NCBI GenBank assembly: GCA_036259355.1 | Contig: DATABY010000050.1 | Span: forward strand, 1-46,645 | Direction of reading: 5' to 3' | Length of the DNA stretch: 46,645 nt | Origin: JALZDI01 sp036259355 | Lineage (GTDB): Bacteria > Actinomycetota > Actinomycetes > Propionibacteriales > Nocardioidaceae | In this document: one piece after another, positions 1-7,561 of the stretch | Layout of the letters: each line of letters starts with the position of its first letter | Position numbering within the stretch: position 1 is the first letter of the stretch | Made by a program: the position numbers and the translations under genes | Notes under the pieces: generated by a model | The model's input: the letters and a program-made list of their open reading frames with translations, nothing else | What the model was told of the DNA's origin: nothing | Database searches by the model: none

Positions 1-51
1 CCCCCCCCACCGCAGGTGGTGCGTTCTCCGCTCGGGCGTCGGCCCGCGCAC

Positions 52-2499
52 TCAGGAGTGCGTGGTGAACCTTCGCCGCACCGGCGTGAGGTGGTTGCCG
101 GCCCGGTCCCGGATCCCCTTGGTGAGGATGATCCGGTAGCGCGTCCGCTTCGCCAGGTCCCGCTTCGGGTCGATGGTGATGACGCGGGTGGCGGCGTGGT
201 ACCGGACGGCCGCGGGGACCCGGGCCCCCGTCGCCGCGACCTTCAACCGCGCCGTGCCGTACCGGACGCGGCGGACCGGCTCGCTCATCTTGCAGCGGAC
301 GTTGTCGCGCCGGTGGACGTCGTCGTCGTTCGCGCGCGGCAGGCACCAGAGCACCCTCGGCGGCCTGGTGTCACCACCCGGCTGGCCGGCCGGGCCGTTG
401 GGCCGCACCCAGTTGGACCAGGGGGACTGCGGGCCCTCGCCGTTGGCGTTGATGGCGGCCACGCTGAACCGGTACCTGGTGCCGCTGCTGAGCCCGGTGA
501 CGCGGTAGCTCACCAGGTTGCGCACCCGCACCTCGAACTGCGTGGTGCCGGCGTTGTTGTCGATGTAGATGCGGTAGCCGGTGATCGGCGAGCCGCCGTC
601 GTCGGCCGGCGGCGTCCACTGCACCCGCGCCGCTGCCTTGCGGGCAGTCGCCTTCGGCTTGCCGGGGCGCCCGGGGACGTCGCCGGTCACCAGGCCGCTG
701 ATCGTGTAGGTCTCGGTCAGCACCGGCCCGCCGTTGCCGGCGCGGTCGAACGACCGGGCCTTCAGCGTCTGCGTCGCACTGATCGCGATCTGTCCCCGCG
801 CCGCCCGCGTCCCGGCGGTCGGGTCGGCCACGGTCGGTCCGCCCGTCCGGTACCGGACCGTCTCCTCGATCTCGTCCTGCGCGTTGAGGTCCACGTGCTG
901 CGTGCGCGGGTACTCACCGCCCGGCACGCTCGCCGTCGGCAGTCCCGGAGCCACCAGGTCCTTGAGCAGGGTGTGCGTGGTGCCGGTGCGCTGCTCCACC
1001 GAGTGCCCGTAGTAGGAGACGTCGACCTGCGGCTGGACGGTGTAGACCGGTGTCCCGCCCACGTCGACGAGGGGCTCGCCCGTCACGGGGTCGGTCGCCT
1101 GCACCAGCTCACCGGAGTCGGGGTCCCGGTAGAGGGACGGGTCCGTGTCCGGCACCGCCCGCCCGTCGGAGTCGAGCGCCGCCTCCAGGACGGGGTTGCC
1201 GCTCTCATCGGTCGCCGGAGTCGTCCGGACCTCGGAGGTCTCGACGACGTAGTCGTACACCGCCGAGGCGACGAGCTCCCCGTCGTCGAGACGATCGAGG
1301 ACCTCGCTCATCGGCACGGTGGCGGTCCACGTCTGGCTGAGCGGCGCGACCTGCTCGGTCGTCTCGTCGAGCAGCGCCGGGTTGTTGACCACACCGGGGA
1401 CGGAAAGCGTGGTGCCGTCGACGTCCTGCAGCGTCACCTCGACCGCGTTGGCGTTGTACGCCGTACCGGAGATCACGAGGTTCTCCTGGGCGCTGCTCGC
1501 GACGTTCACGTTGGCCGGCGTGCTGCCCGTGACGCCGTACGAGCTGCCCGGTGGGCATCCCTGGGCGGGGCCGCTGGCGTCACCTGGTTGCGCGATGGTC
1601 GTGCCGAGGCCACCGACGTCCTCGTTGCCGGGGCCCTCGGACAGGATGAAGTTGTGCTCACCGTCCAGCGCGAGGTCGAGGAACGACGCACGGTCGGCGG
1701 TCGGCACCGGCAGGTTCTTCCAGGTGGCGACCCACTCACCGGTGAGCTCGTCGTACTCGAGCGTCCCGACGCCGCGGTTGGGGAACGTGGTGTCGCCGTC
1801 CAGGGCCACGCCGGTGACGGCGGCGCGGAGCACGCGGCGGTCCCACCCGGGTACGCCGACGTCGCGGAACGCCGGTTGCACGATCTCGGCCTCCCCGACG
1901 GAGAACGCCACCGGGTCCATCGGCAGGCCGGCCGCGGTCAGCGCCCGGCCGGTCATCACCAGGTCGTTGGCGTCGCCGTCGGCGTCGAGTGCCTTGGCCT
2001 CCGGCGCGTTGGCGGAGATGTTGGCGACGTCCATCTTCTCGAACGACGGGTCGCCGTCCGCGGTGACCACCCGGATCTCGTCGCCGGCGATGATGTCGGG
2101 GGTGTGCCCGACCCAGCAGGCGCCGCCGTCGTGGTTGATCTCGAGCATCTTGCCCACCGGGGTGGCGATCTCGTCCTCGTCGGGGATCACGTCGCCCGGC
2201 TCCTGCGGAGCTCCGCTGCTCCCGACCTTGACGCCGTCGCGCCAGACCTCGACCGCGATGGGCTCGTCGTAGCCGGTGACACCGACGATGTCGAGCCCCG
2301 GCAGTACCTCGATGCTGTGCGGAGTGGTGAGTGTGACCTCGGCGTTGGCGGCGGTCGCGGCCAGCGGTACGGCCACCCCCACGGCGAGCAGTACGCTCAA
2401 CGCCCGGCTCGTGCCACCCCACCGGGTGCCCGGCCGGCGACGCCACAGGCCTGTGTCTCGGTTCTTGCTGCGTGCCCGCGGCATGCGGCCAGCGCTCAT
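52..2499 (-). CDS. Secreted FN3 / Ig-like multidomain protein
   Basis: An exported protein of 815 aa. The ATG at 2499 is chosen because GAGGGGG lies just upstream; the open frame extends 20 codons further without a better start. The N-terminus has a basic stretch, a hydrophobic core (about residues 30-50) and an AxA-type site ending in NAEV, so a Sec signal peptide is likely. Residues about 50-500 are extracellular-looking and not assigned to a family. Next come a chitobiase/hexosaminidase C-terminal-like beta domain (about 515-600, ending in FDRAGNGGP), a fibronectin type III domain (about 609-698, ITGYRIYI, LSSGTRYRFSVAAIN) and a C-terminal Big_5/SbsA Ig-like domain (about 710-815, RDRAGNHLTPVRRRFTTHS). 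No catalytic domain, LPXTG or membrane anchor is visible. It is probably a cell-surface or secreted structural/adhesive protein; the exact role is unknown. Confidence 0.85.
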   Translation of the reverse strand: MSAGRMPRARSKNRDTGLWRRRPGTRWGGTSRALSVLLAVGVAVPLAATAANAEVTLTTPHSIEVLPGLDIVGVTGYDEPIAVEVWRDGVKVGSSGAPQEPGDVIPDEDEIATPVGKMLEINHDGGACWVGHTPDIIAGDEIRVVTADGDPSFEKMDVANISANAPEAKALDADGDANDLVMTGRALTAAGLPMDPVAFSVGEAEIVQPAFRDVGVPGWDRRVLRAAVTGVALDGDTTFPNRGVGTLEYDELTGEWVATWKNLPVPTADRASFLDLALDGEHNFILSEGPGNEDVGGLGTTIAQPGDASGPAQGCPPGSSYGVTGSTPANVNVASSAQENLVISGTAYNANAVEVTLQDVDGTTLSVPGVVNNPALLDETTEQVAPLSQTWTATVPMSEVLDRLDDGELVASAVYDYVVETSEVRTTPATDESGNPVLEAALDSDGRAVPDTDPSLYRDPDSGELVQATDPVTGEPLVDVGGTPVYTVQPQVDVSYYGHSVEQRTGTTHTLLKDLVAPGLPTASVPGGEYPRTQHVDLNAQDEIEETVRYRTGGPTVADPTAGTRAARGQIAISATQTLKARSFDRAGNGGPVLTETYTISGLVTGDVPGRPGKPKATARKAAARVQWTPPADDGGSPITGYRIYIDNNAGTTQFEVRVRNLVSYRVTGLSSGTRYRFSVAAINANGEGPQSPWSNWVRPNGPAGQPGGDTRPPRVLWCLPRANDDDVHRRDNVRCKMSEPVRRVRYGTARLKVAATGARVPAAVRYHAATRVITIDPKRDLAKRTRYRIILTKGIRDRAGNHLTPVRRRFTTHS

Positions 2500-2585
2500 G
2501 GTTGCCCCCTCGTGTGGTTCCCCCGGCGTTGCAGGGTCAGCACGAAGGTGCGCCCCCACAACCTTGGGTGCATCCTCCCGAAGTG

Positions 2586-2627
2586 TCGCAAAACATCCAT
2601 AAACTTGCGGTCTGCAACTATATGGTC
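2586..2627 (-). promoter_or_regulatory. AT-rich island upstream of the FN3 gene, possible promoter
   Basis: A short AT-rich stretch in an otherwise very GC-rich window. On the minus strand it contains TATAGT, a TANNNT-type -10 hexamer. It lies 90-130 nt upstream of the ATG at 2499, between that gene and the end of the Nudix gene at 2665. No convincing -35 was found, so this is only a candidate promoter region. Confidence 0.3.
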
Positions 2628-2664
2628 GCTGAGTGCGACGGCGTGAGCGGGTGGTGACCTCCGG

Positions 2665-3378
2665 TCACGCCGACGGAGGGAAGGACGTGCGCGTCAGCGG
2701 CGGGTGCAGCAGGTCGGCCGAACCCGGGCGGAAGAGCTGCGCCGGACGACGGCCGCCGCGGCGGGCCAGCACACCGGTCTCGATGACGAACCCGTCGGCA
2801 CCGGTCACCTTGCGGTGGAAGTTTCCAGGGTCGAGGCGGCGCCCCCACACGACCTCGTAGACGCGGCGCAGCTCGCCGACCGTGAACTCGTCTCCGCAGA
2901 AGGCCGTGCCGATCGTGGAGTACTCCAGCTTCGACCTGGCGCGCTCGATCCCGTCCCGCAGGATCACGCTGTGGTCGAGCGCCAGCTCCTCGCCGCCGGC
3001 GAGCAGGTCCTCGACCGGCATCCAGTACGCCTCCGCGGCACCGGTCGCGGCGGCCGGCTCCGGCACATCCGGCGCGATCGCCAGCCAGGCGACGCTGACG
3101 GTGCGCACCCGCGGGTCGCGCCCGGGCTCGCCGTACGTCCGCAGCTGCTCCAGGTACGCCGTCTCCACCTCGACCGCCGTCTGCTCGGAAAGCTCGCGTC
3201 TCGCGGCGGCCTCGAGGTCCTCCTCGACACCGACGAAGCCGCCGGGCAGCGCGAGCCGGCCCTGCAGCATCGACGAGTCCCGACGCACCACCACGGCGCA
3301 CAGCCGCTCGTCTCGGATCGTCAGGACGACGATGTCGACCGTGACCGCGAACGGCGGGGCCTTGCTGCTGGACGCCAT
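2665..3378 (-). CDS. NrtR-like Nudix-family transcriptional regulator
   Basis: 237 aa: a Nudix-fold domain (about 1-145) followed by a winged-helix-like C-terminal domain (about 150-220, FTVGELRRVYEVVW, DPGNFHRKV), the architecture of NrtR-type regulators. In Actinobacteria and other phyla these repress NAD-synthesis or sugar genes and release DNA on binding ADP-ribose-type ligands. The Nudix box G47-x5-E53-x7-R61-E62-L-x-E65 is present, but the canonical second Glu is Gln66 and the canonical Gly is Ala68. Hydrolase activity is therefore probably reduced, as in several NrtR proteins that only bind ligand. ATG 3378 is chosen; a GTG two codons upstream (3384) is possible. A perfect palindrome immediately upstream (3392-3410) suggests autoregulation. 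No NAD-biosynthesis gene is nearby, so the target is not known. It could also be a plain Nudix hydrolase. Confidence 0.85.
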   Translation of the reverse strand: MASSSKAPPFAVTVDIVVLTIRDERLCAVVVRRDSSMLQGRLALPGGFVGVEEDLEAAARRELSEQTAVEVETAYLEQLRTYGEPGRDPRVRTVSVAWLAIAPDVPEPAAATGAAEAYWMPVEDLLAGGEELALDHSVILRDGIERARSKLEYSTIGTAFCGDEFTVGELRRVYEVVWGRRLDPGNFHRKVTGADGFVIETGVLARRGGRRPAQLFRPGSADLLHPPLTRTSFPPSA

Positions 3379-3391
3379 GCCCACGAGCCTA

Positions 3392-3410
3392 TGTTGTCAC
3401 CCTGACAACA
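3392..3410 (-). promoter_or_regulatory. Perfect palindrome, probable NrtR-type operator
   Basis: TGTTGTCA-CCC-TGACAACA, an 8-bp inverted repeat with a 3-bp spacer and no mismatch. It lies 14-32 nt upstream of the ATG of the Nudix regulator, where it would overlap the promoter or leader. NrtR proteins bind dyads and often regulate themselves, so autoregulation is inferred. The site could also serve the divergent lipoprotein gene at 3575. Confidence 0.6.
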
Positions 3411-3574
3411 GCCAGTCTGCACGGTGTGGTGCTGGTGGGCGGCGCAGCCCACCGCCGGTGGCGATTCGGCAACGACTTGGCCAGAGTCGACCACCCAGCG
3501 TGTCCGACCGACGTATCCTGCCCCCGACAACCACTTCGTCCGCTGCACGCGGACTCGCGTCCACGGGGGGACTC

Positions 3575-4264
3575 ATGCGCGGACGTCTGCTCGCTCCCGC
3601 GGTGTCGGGACTGCTCGCGCTGGCCCTGGCCAGCTGCGGCGGGCAGGACACCGCTGCGCCGGCGGAGCCGGCGACCGGGGTCTGCGCGGACGTCGGCGGC
3701 TGCCGCGTCGTGGCCGACGAGGACCTCGACGGCGACGGCGTGCGTGACCAGGTCGGCTTCGTGGTCGCGTCGAAGCGACGTGTCGTCGTGCACGTGAAGA
3801 CGGCGAGCGGCGACGAGCTGCGGAGGAGCCTGCCCGTCCTGTGGTTCCCCCGAGGCGAGTTCTACGGCGCCGCCCCGATCGACGGACGTCCCGGCGCCGA
3901 GCTGGTGGTCGGCACGAACATGGGCGCGCACACGCTGTGGTTCACCACGCTGAGCGTGCAGAACGGCCGGCTCGTACGGCTGGACCCGCCGGGCGCCGAG
4001 GGCGAGTGGATGATCGACGGCGCCTTCTCCTTCCACGCCGGCGTGACCCGTCGCGTCGAGGACGGACGCGCGGTGGTCGTGCTGCACGAGGCCGGCCGCG
4101 ACGGTGCGCAGGCGACGTTCACCGGCCGGGACCGCACCTATGTCTGGCGCGACGGCGGGTGGCAGCACCGGTCGACCACACGCCCACGCTACGCCGGCGA
4201 GGGCGAGGCCGCTCAGGTGGGCGGCTGGCACGTGCGGGGCCTGCCGCGCTTCCCGGCGTTCTGA
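3575..4264 (+). CDS. Putative lipoprotein, FG-GAP-like/VCBS-like secreted protein
   Basis: 229 aa, ATG preceded by GGGGGG. The N-terminus (MRGRLLAPAVSGLLALALAS-C) is a lipoprotein signal with a lipobox LALASC, so the mature protein is probably anchored outside the membrane at Cys21. After a linker rich in Ala/Pro, residues about 48-60 read EDLDGDGVRDQVGF. This resembles the Asp-rich calcium-binding loop of FG-GAP/VCBS or dockerin-like repeats. The rest is beta-rich with several Gly/Asp turns (DGRPGAELVVGTN). No enzyme motif is recognised. The gene is followed after 25 nt by a small gene on the same strand, and the two may be co-transcribed. Function is unknown. Confidence 0.8.
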   Translation: MRGRLLAPAVSGLLALALASCGGQDTAAPAEPATGVCADVGGCRVVADEDLDGDGVRDQVGFVVASKRRVVVHVKTASGDELRRSLPVLWFPRGEFYGAAPIDGRPGAELVVGTNMGAHTLWFTTLSVQNGRLVRLDPPGAEGEWMIDGAFSFHAGVTRRVEDGRAVVVLHEAGRDGAQATFTGRDRTYVWRDGGWQHRSTTRPRYAGEGEAAQVGGWHVRGLPRFPAF

Positions 4265-4289
4265 CCCGTTCGCGGGTACCGTCGACGGT

Positions 4290-4538
4290 GTGAAGGGCGA
4301 CCATGTCGAGATCGTCGTGGACGCCGGCGACGGGATCCGGGTGTACGACGTCAGCGCCACCCGCGCCGGCCGCCGCGTCGAGGTGACGCACGGCCGCGGC
4401 CTGGTGGAGGTCTCCGAGGTGACCCGCGGCGGCACCACCGTACGCTCCGCGCGGTTCATGGCATCCCGCGTCGTGGCGCTGGTCGAGCATCCCGCCGGCG
4501 AGGCCAACGGCACCGCGCCCCAGCGCGCCGGCGAATAG
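4290..4538 (+). CDS. Small hypothetical protein (82 aa)
   Basis: An 82-aa frame beginning at GTG 4290, 25 nt after the lipoprotein stop. The sequence (VKGDHVEIVVDAGDGIRVYD...) is beta-rich with alternating hydrophobic residues, contains FMASRVVALVEHP and ends in a short polar tail. No signal peptide or known family is recognised. The start is chosen because upstream sequence in frame overlaps the lipoprotein gene; the ribosome-binding site is weak. It converges on the IclR gene with 41 nt between stops. Codon use (GC in third positions) is like its neighbours, so it is probably real. Confidence 0.6.
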   Translation: MKGDHVEIVVDAGDGIRVYDVSATRAGRRVEVTHGRGLVEVSEVTRGGTTVRSARFMASRVVALVEHPAGEANGTAPQRAGE

Positions 4539-4579
4539 GCGAGCGCTGTACGGGTTCGGTCAGCCGGCCCACCGCTGTG

Positions 4580-5266
4580 CTACGGCAGCTCGCGCGCGAT
4601 CGCCTTCGCCGCCGCACCCACCCGGGCGCCGATCTCGTCCAGCGTGTACTGCGAGTCGACGAACACGACCGACACCGCGCCGGCCACCCGGCCGCGTCCG
4701 TCGAGCACCGGGGACGCCACGGCCCGCATCCCGGTGAGCACCTCCCCCTGGGTGGTCGCCCAGCCGCGTGCCCGGGCCTCCGCGACCTCCGGCCGCTCCC
4801 CCGGTGCCTCGGCAAGGCCCGCGAGCAGCGCGAGCCCGGGCGCACCCCGGTCGACCGCGTGCCGCACGCCGGGGCGGTAGGCCACGTGCACGGTGGAGTG
4901 CCGCGGCTCGACCGTCTCCACGGTCACCGCCTCGCCCTCGTCCTCGACGACGAGGAACGACGTCATGCCCAGGTCGTTGGCCAGGTCGGACAGCTCCGGC
5001 AGCGCCGCGGTCTGCAGGGTCGACTTCACCGACCGCGCCAGGGCGGCGAGCCCGACGCCGGGCACCAGCCGGCCGTCTCCGTCGCGGGAGATCAGCCGAT
5101 GGTCCTCCAGCGTGCGCACGATCCGGTACGCGATCGAGCGGTGCACCTGCAGCCGTGCCGACAGGTCGGCGATCGACAGCGGCCGTCCCGCCTCGGCGAG
5201 CACCTCCAGCGCGCGCACGCCGCGGTCGAGCGTCTGGGAGTGCGGAGCGGCGTTGCGGTCCGGCAT
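4580..5266 (-). CDS. IclR-family transcriptional regulator
   Basis: 228 aa, a little shorter than the usual 250. The start at ATG 5266 is supported by AAGGAG 7-12 nt upstream; the open frame runs 40 codons further without such a site. Residues about 8-65 are the winged helix-turn-helix (LDRGVRALEVLAEAGRPLSI, ADLSARLQVHRSIAYRIVRT). Residues about 70-225 form the GAF-like effector domain (SFLVVEDEGEAVTVETVEP, PVLDGRGRVAGAVSVVF). IclR proteins usually control a divergent catabolic operon and bind an aromatic or organic acid from that pathway. Here the divergent operon is the ABC importer-monooxygenase cluster starting at 5494, which is the likely target. Confidence 0.92.
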   Translation of the reverse strand: MPDRNAAPHSQTLDRGVRALEVLAEAGRPLSIADLSARLQVHRSIAYRIVRTLEDHRLISRDGDGRLVPGVGLAALARSVKSTLQTAALPELSDLANDLGMTSFLVVEDEGEAVTVETVEPRHSTVHVAYRPGVRHAVDRGAPGLALLAGLAEAPGERPEVAEARARGWATTQGEVLTGMRAVASPVLDGRGRVAGAVSVVFVDSQYTLDEIGARVGAAAKAIARELP

Positions 5267-5363
5267 CTTGCTCCTTCGGGCATGAGGCGTCACGGCCGTT
5301 CGCCGCATCCGGGCGCACCAGGTCACAGACTCGTGACAGGCCGCCCACATCGTGGCAGCCCTC

Positions 5364-5426
5364 TTGTAACACGTGACCTGACCCACATAGTGTGCTCTGA
5401 ATACGAAGAGCCTATTCGATTATCGA
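5364..5426 (+). promoter_or_regulatory. Candidate promoter and IclR operator of the importer operon
   Basis: TTGTAA at 5364-5369 and TAGTGT at 5388-5393 are separated by 18 nt and form a plausible -35/-10 pair facing the binding-protein gene. Downstream, 5416-5426 reads TCGAT-T-ATCGA, a perfect 11-bp palindrome near the predicted transcription start. A weaker dyad GAATA/TATTC lies at 5399-5417. IclR regulators bind short palindromes between divergent genes, so one of these is the likely operator. Placement is by eye only. Confidence 0.35.
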
Positions 5427-5493
5427 GTACGCCGCGAACCGGCACGTTGCGCCACCGACCCCCTGCCACTCCGGACTCACTCAAGGAGACGCC

Positions 5494-6699
5494 ATGCGCA
5501 CCCCCTCGACCCGACGCCGGGTCCGCTCCTGGGCTGCACTCCTCGCCGCGAGCGCCCTCGCCCTTGCCGGCTGCGCCGAAAACGAGGGAGGTGGCGGCGG
5601 CGGTGGCGGCGGGGACGAGAGCGGCCCGATCAAGATCGGCGCGGTCCTCGACATCACCGGCGCCGGCGCCAGCCTCGGCGTACCCGAGCGGCAGACGCTG
5701 CGGATGCTGGCCCAGCAGGTCAACGCCGACGGCGGCATCGACGGCCGCCAGGTCGAGCTCATCATCGAGGACAACCAGTCCACCGAGGACGCCGCGGCCC
5801 AGGCGGCCACCGAGCTGATCACTGAGGAGCAGGTCGACATCCTGCTCGGTGCCAGCCGCACCGGCCCGAGCCTGGCCATGCGGCCGATCGCGGAGAGCAA
5901 CCAGATCCCGATGATCTCGCTGGCGGCCAACGCCGCGATCGTCGAGGGCTCGGAGTGGGTGTTCAAGACCGCGCAGAACGACGAGGTCGTGCTGCAGAAC
6001 ATCGTCGACCTCGCGTCCCAGAGAGGCTGGAAGAACCTCGCCCTGGTCCGCGACGCCTCGGCGTTCGGCGAGGGCGTGCAGGAGACCCTCACCGCCCTCG
6101 GTGAGTCCGCCGGCATCCAGGTGACCACCACCCAGAAGTTCGCCCCGGACGGCAGCGACTTCACCGCGCAGATGGTCAACGTGCGTGAGGCGAACCCCGA
6201 CGCCACCCTGATCTGGGGCATCCCACCGGCGGTCGCACTGGCGCAGAAGGCCTACACCCAGCTGAGCCTCAACGCTCCGGTGATCCAGAGCCACGGCATC
6301 GGCAACCAGGTGTTCCTCGAAACGGCCGGCGCGTCGGCCAACGGGCTGCTCGCCCCGCTCGGCCGGCTGCTGGTAGCCGACCAGCTGCCCGCCGACGACC
6401 CGCAGAAGGAGGTCATCGAACAGTTCATCGCCGACTACCAGGCCGAGTACAACGAGTCGCCGTCCACCTTCGCCGGGCACGCCTACGACGGCTTCCAGAT
6501 CGCGGTCCAGGCGTTGAGGGAGGCGGGCACCGACCCGGAGGCGCTGCGCGACTACGTCGAGAACCTCGAGGGCTTCGTCGGCATCAGCGGCGTGTTCAAC
6601 TTCTCCCCCGACAACCACTCCGGGCTGGACAAGACCGCGCTCGCGATCGTCACCGTGGAGAACGGTGACTGGAAGCTCGTCGACAACAACCGTGACTGA
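5494..6699 (+). CDS. ABC transporter substrate-binding lipoprotein, branched-chain amino acid type
   Basis: 401 aa, ATG preceded by AAGGAG. The signal sequence ends in the lipobox LALAGC (Cys27), so this is a lipid-anchored periplasmic-type binding protein. A nine-glycine linker (residues 32-40) follows. Residues about 45-395 are a Peripla_BP_6/LivK fold (IKIGAVLDITGAGASLGVPE, LLGASRTGPSLAMRPIAE, STFAGHAYDGFQIAVQALRE). Members of this family bind branched-chain amino acids but also aromatic acids, amides and urea. It is the first gene of the importer operon and overlaps livH by 8 nt. With a monooxygenase in the same operon and an IclR regulator alongside, an aromatic or other organic acid is a better guess than leucine. 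Confidence 0.92.
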   Translation: MRTPSTRRRVRSWAALLAASALALAGCAENEGGGGGGGGGDESGPIKIGAVLDITGAGASLGVPERQTLRMLAQQVNADGGIDGRQVELIIEDNQSTEDAAAQAATELITEEQVDILLGASRTGPSLAMRPIAESNQIPMISLAANAAIVEGSEWVFKTAQNDEVVLQNIVDLASQRGWKNLALVRDASAFGEGVQETLTALGESAGIQVTTTQKFAPDGSDFTAQMVNVREANPDATLIWGIPPAVALAQKAYTQLSLNAPVIQSHGIGNQVFLETAGASANGLLAPLGRLLVADQLPADDPQKEVIEQFIADYQAEYNESPSTFAGHAYDGFQIAVQALREAGTDPEALRDYVENLEGFVGISGVFNFSPDNHSGLDKTALAIVTVENGDWKLVDNNRD

Positions 6700-7561
6700 C
6701 TTCCTGCAGCTGGCGTTCTCCGGCCTGACGGTGGGCGCCGTCTACGCGCTCGTCGCCGTGGGCTTCGTCGCGATCTTCACCGTCAGCGAGGTGATCAACC
6801 TCGCGCAGGGCGAGTTCGCGGCGCTGTCCGGGCTGGTCGCGATCAGCGCGGTGGCCAGCGGTCTGCCGCTGGTCGCCGCGCTGGCGCTGGCCGTGGTCTC
6901 GGTGGGCATCGTGGCGGTGCTGATGGAGCGCCTCACGATCGCGCCGGTGAAGCGGATGACCACGCTCACCTCGATCATCCTGACCCTCGGCGTCTCCACC
7001 GCCCTCAAGGCGCTGATGCTGCTGGTATGGGGACCGAACAGCCGCGGGCTCACGCCCTTCCCCGGCCAGGACTTCACCGTGCTCGGTGTCTCCATCCGGG
7101 CCCAGGAGCTGTGGATCCTCGGCATCACCGCGGTCGTCGCGGTGGCGCTGATCTGGTTCTACGAGCGCACCGGCTGGGGCAAGGCGCTCAAGGCTTGCGC
7201 GGAGCAGCCGACCGCCGCCCGGCTGGTCGGCATCTCGCTCGCACGGGCGTCGATGCTGTCGTTCCTGATCGCCGGCGTGACCGGCGCGGTCGCCGGGGTG
7301 GCGGCCAGCCCGATCTACTTCTCGTCGTGGGAGGCCGGGCTGGCGATGGGTCTCAAGGGCTTCGTCGCCGCCGCCCTCGGCGGGCTCGTCTCGATCCGCG
7401 GCGCGCTGCTCGGCGGGCTCTCCCTCGGGGTGCTGGAGAGCCTGGTGGCGGGGTACGTCGACACCGGCCTGCGTGACGCGGTCGCCTTCGTCGTCCTCAT
7501 CATCCTGCTCGTCGTACGCCCCGGCGGGGTCTTCGGCCGGCATGCGGAGGCGCGCGTATGA
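6692..7561 (+). CDS. livH: Branched-chain amino acid type ABC permease LivH
   Basis: 289 aa integral membrane permease of the LivH/BPD_transp_2 family. GTG 6692 overlaps the stop of the binding-protein gene, which implies translational coupling; an upstream in-frame ATG would extend it by nine polar residues. Typical features are the N-terminal LAFSGLTVGAVYALVAVGF, the NLAQGEFAALSG segment near residue 40 and the C-terminal EAA-like loop GLKGFVAAALGGLVSIRGAL that docks the ATPases. About eight membrane helices are visible. It pairs with the LivM half of the next gene to form the pore. The stop overlaps the next ATG (ATGA). Confidence 0.95.
   Translation: MTDFLQLAFSGLTVGAVYALVAVGFVAIFTVSEVINLAQGEFAALSGLVAISAVASGLPLVAALALAVVSVGIVAVLMERLTIAPVKRMTTLTSIILTLGVSTALKALMLLVWGPNSRGLTPFPGQDFTVLGVSIRAQELWILGITAVVAVALIWFYERTGWGKALKACAEQPTAARLVGISLARASMLSFLIAGVTGAVAGVAASPIYFSSWEAGLAMGLKGFVAAALGGLVSIRGALLGGLSLGVLESLVAGYVDTGLRDAVAFVVLIILLVVRPGGVFGRHAEARV

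Noticed and set aside
1..21. C-run with CCACC-GCA-GGTGG as a terminator of the FN3 gene
   Set aside because: The stem is only 5 bp with a 3-nt loop, at the very edge of the window, without a U-tract; not enough to call.
16..2646. Long open frame (876 codons) on the plus strand over the FN3 gene
   Set aside because: Antisense shadow in high-GC DNA; its product is Arg/Val/Gly/Asp-rich low-complexity sequence, while the minus-strand frame has a signal peptide and recognisable domains.
5322..5337. GTCAC-N6-GTGAC dyad as the IclR operator
   Set aside because: Short arms with a 6-nt spacer, and it lies close to the IclR start; TCGATTATCGA at 5416-5426 is a tighter palindrome, so this one was not listed as a separate site.
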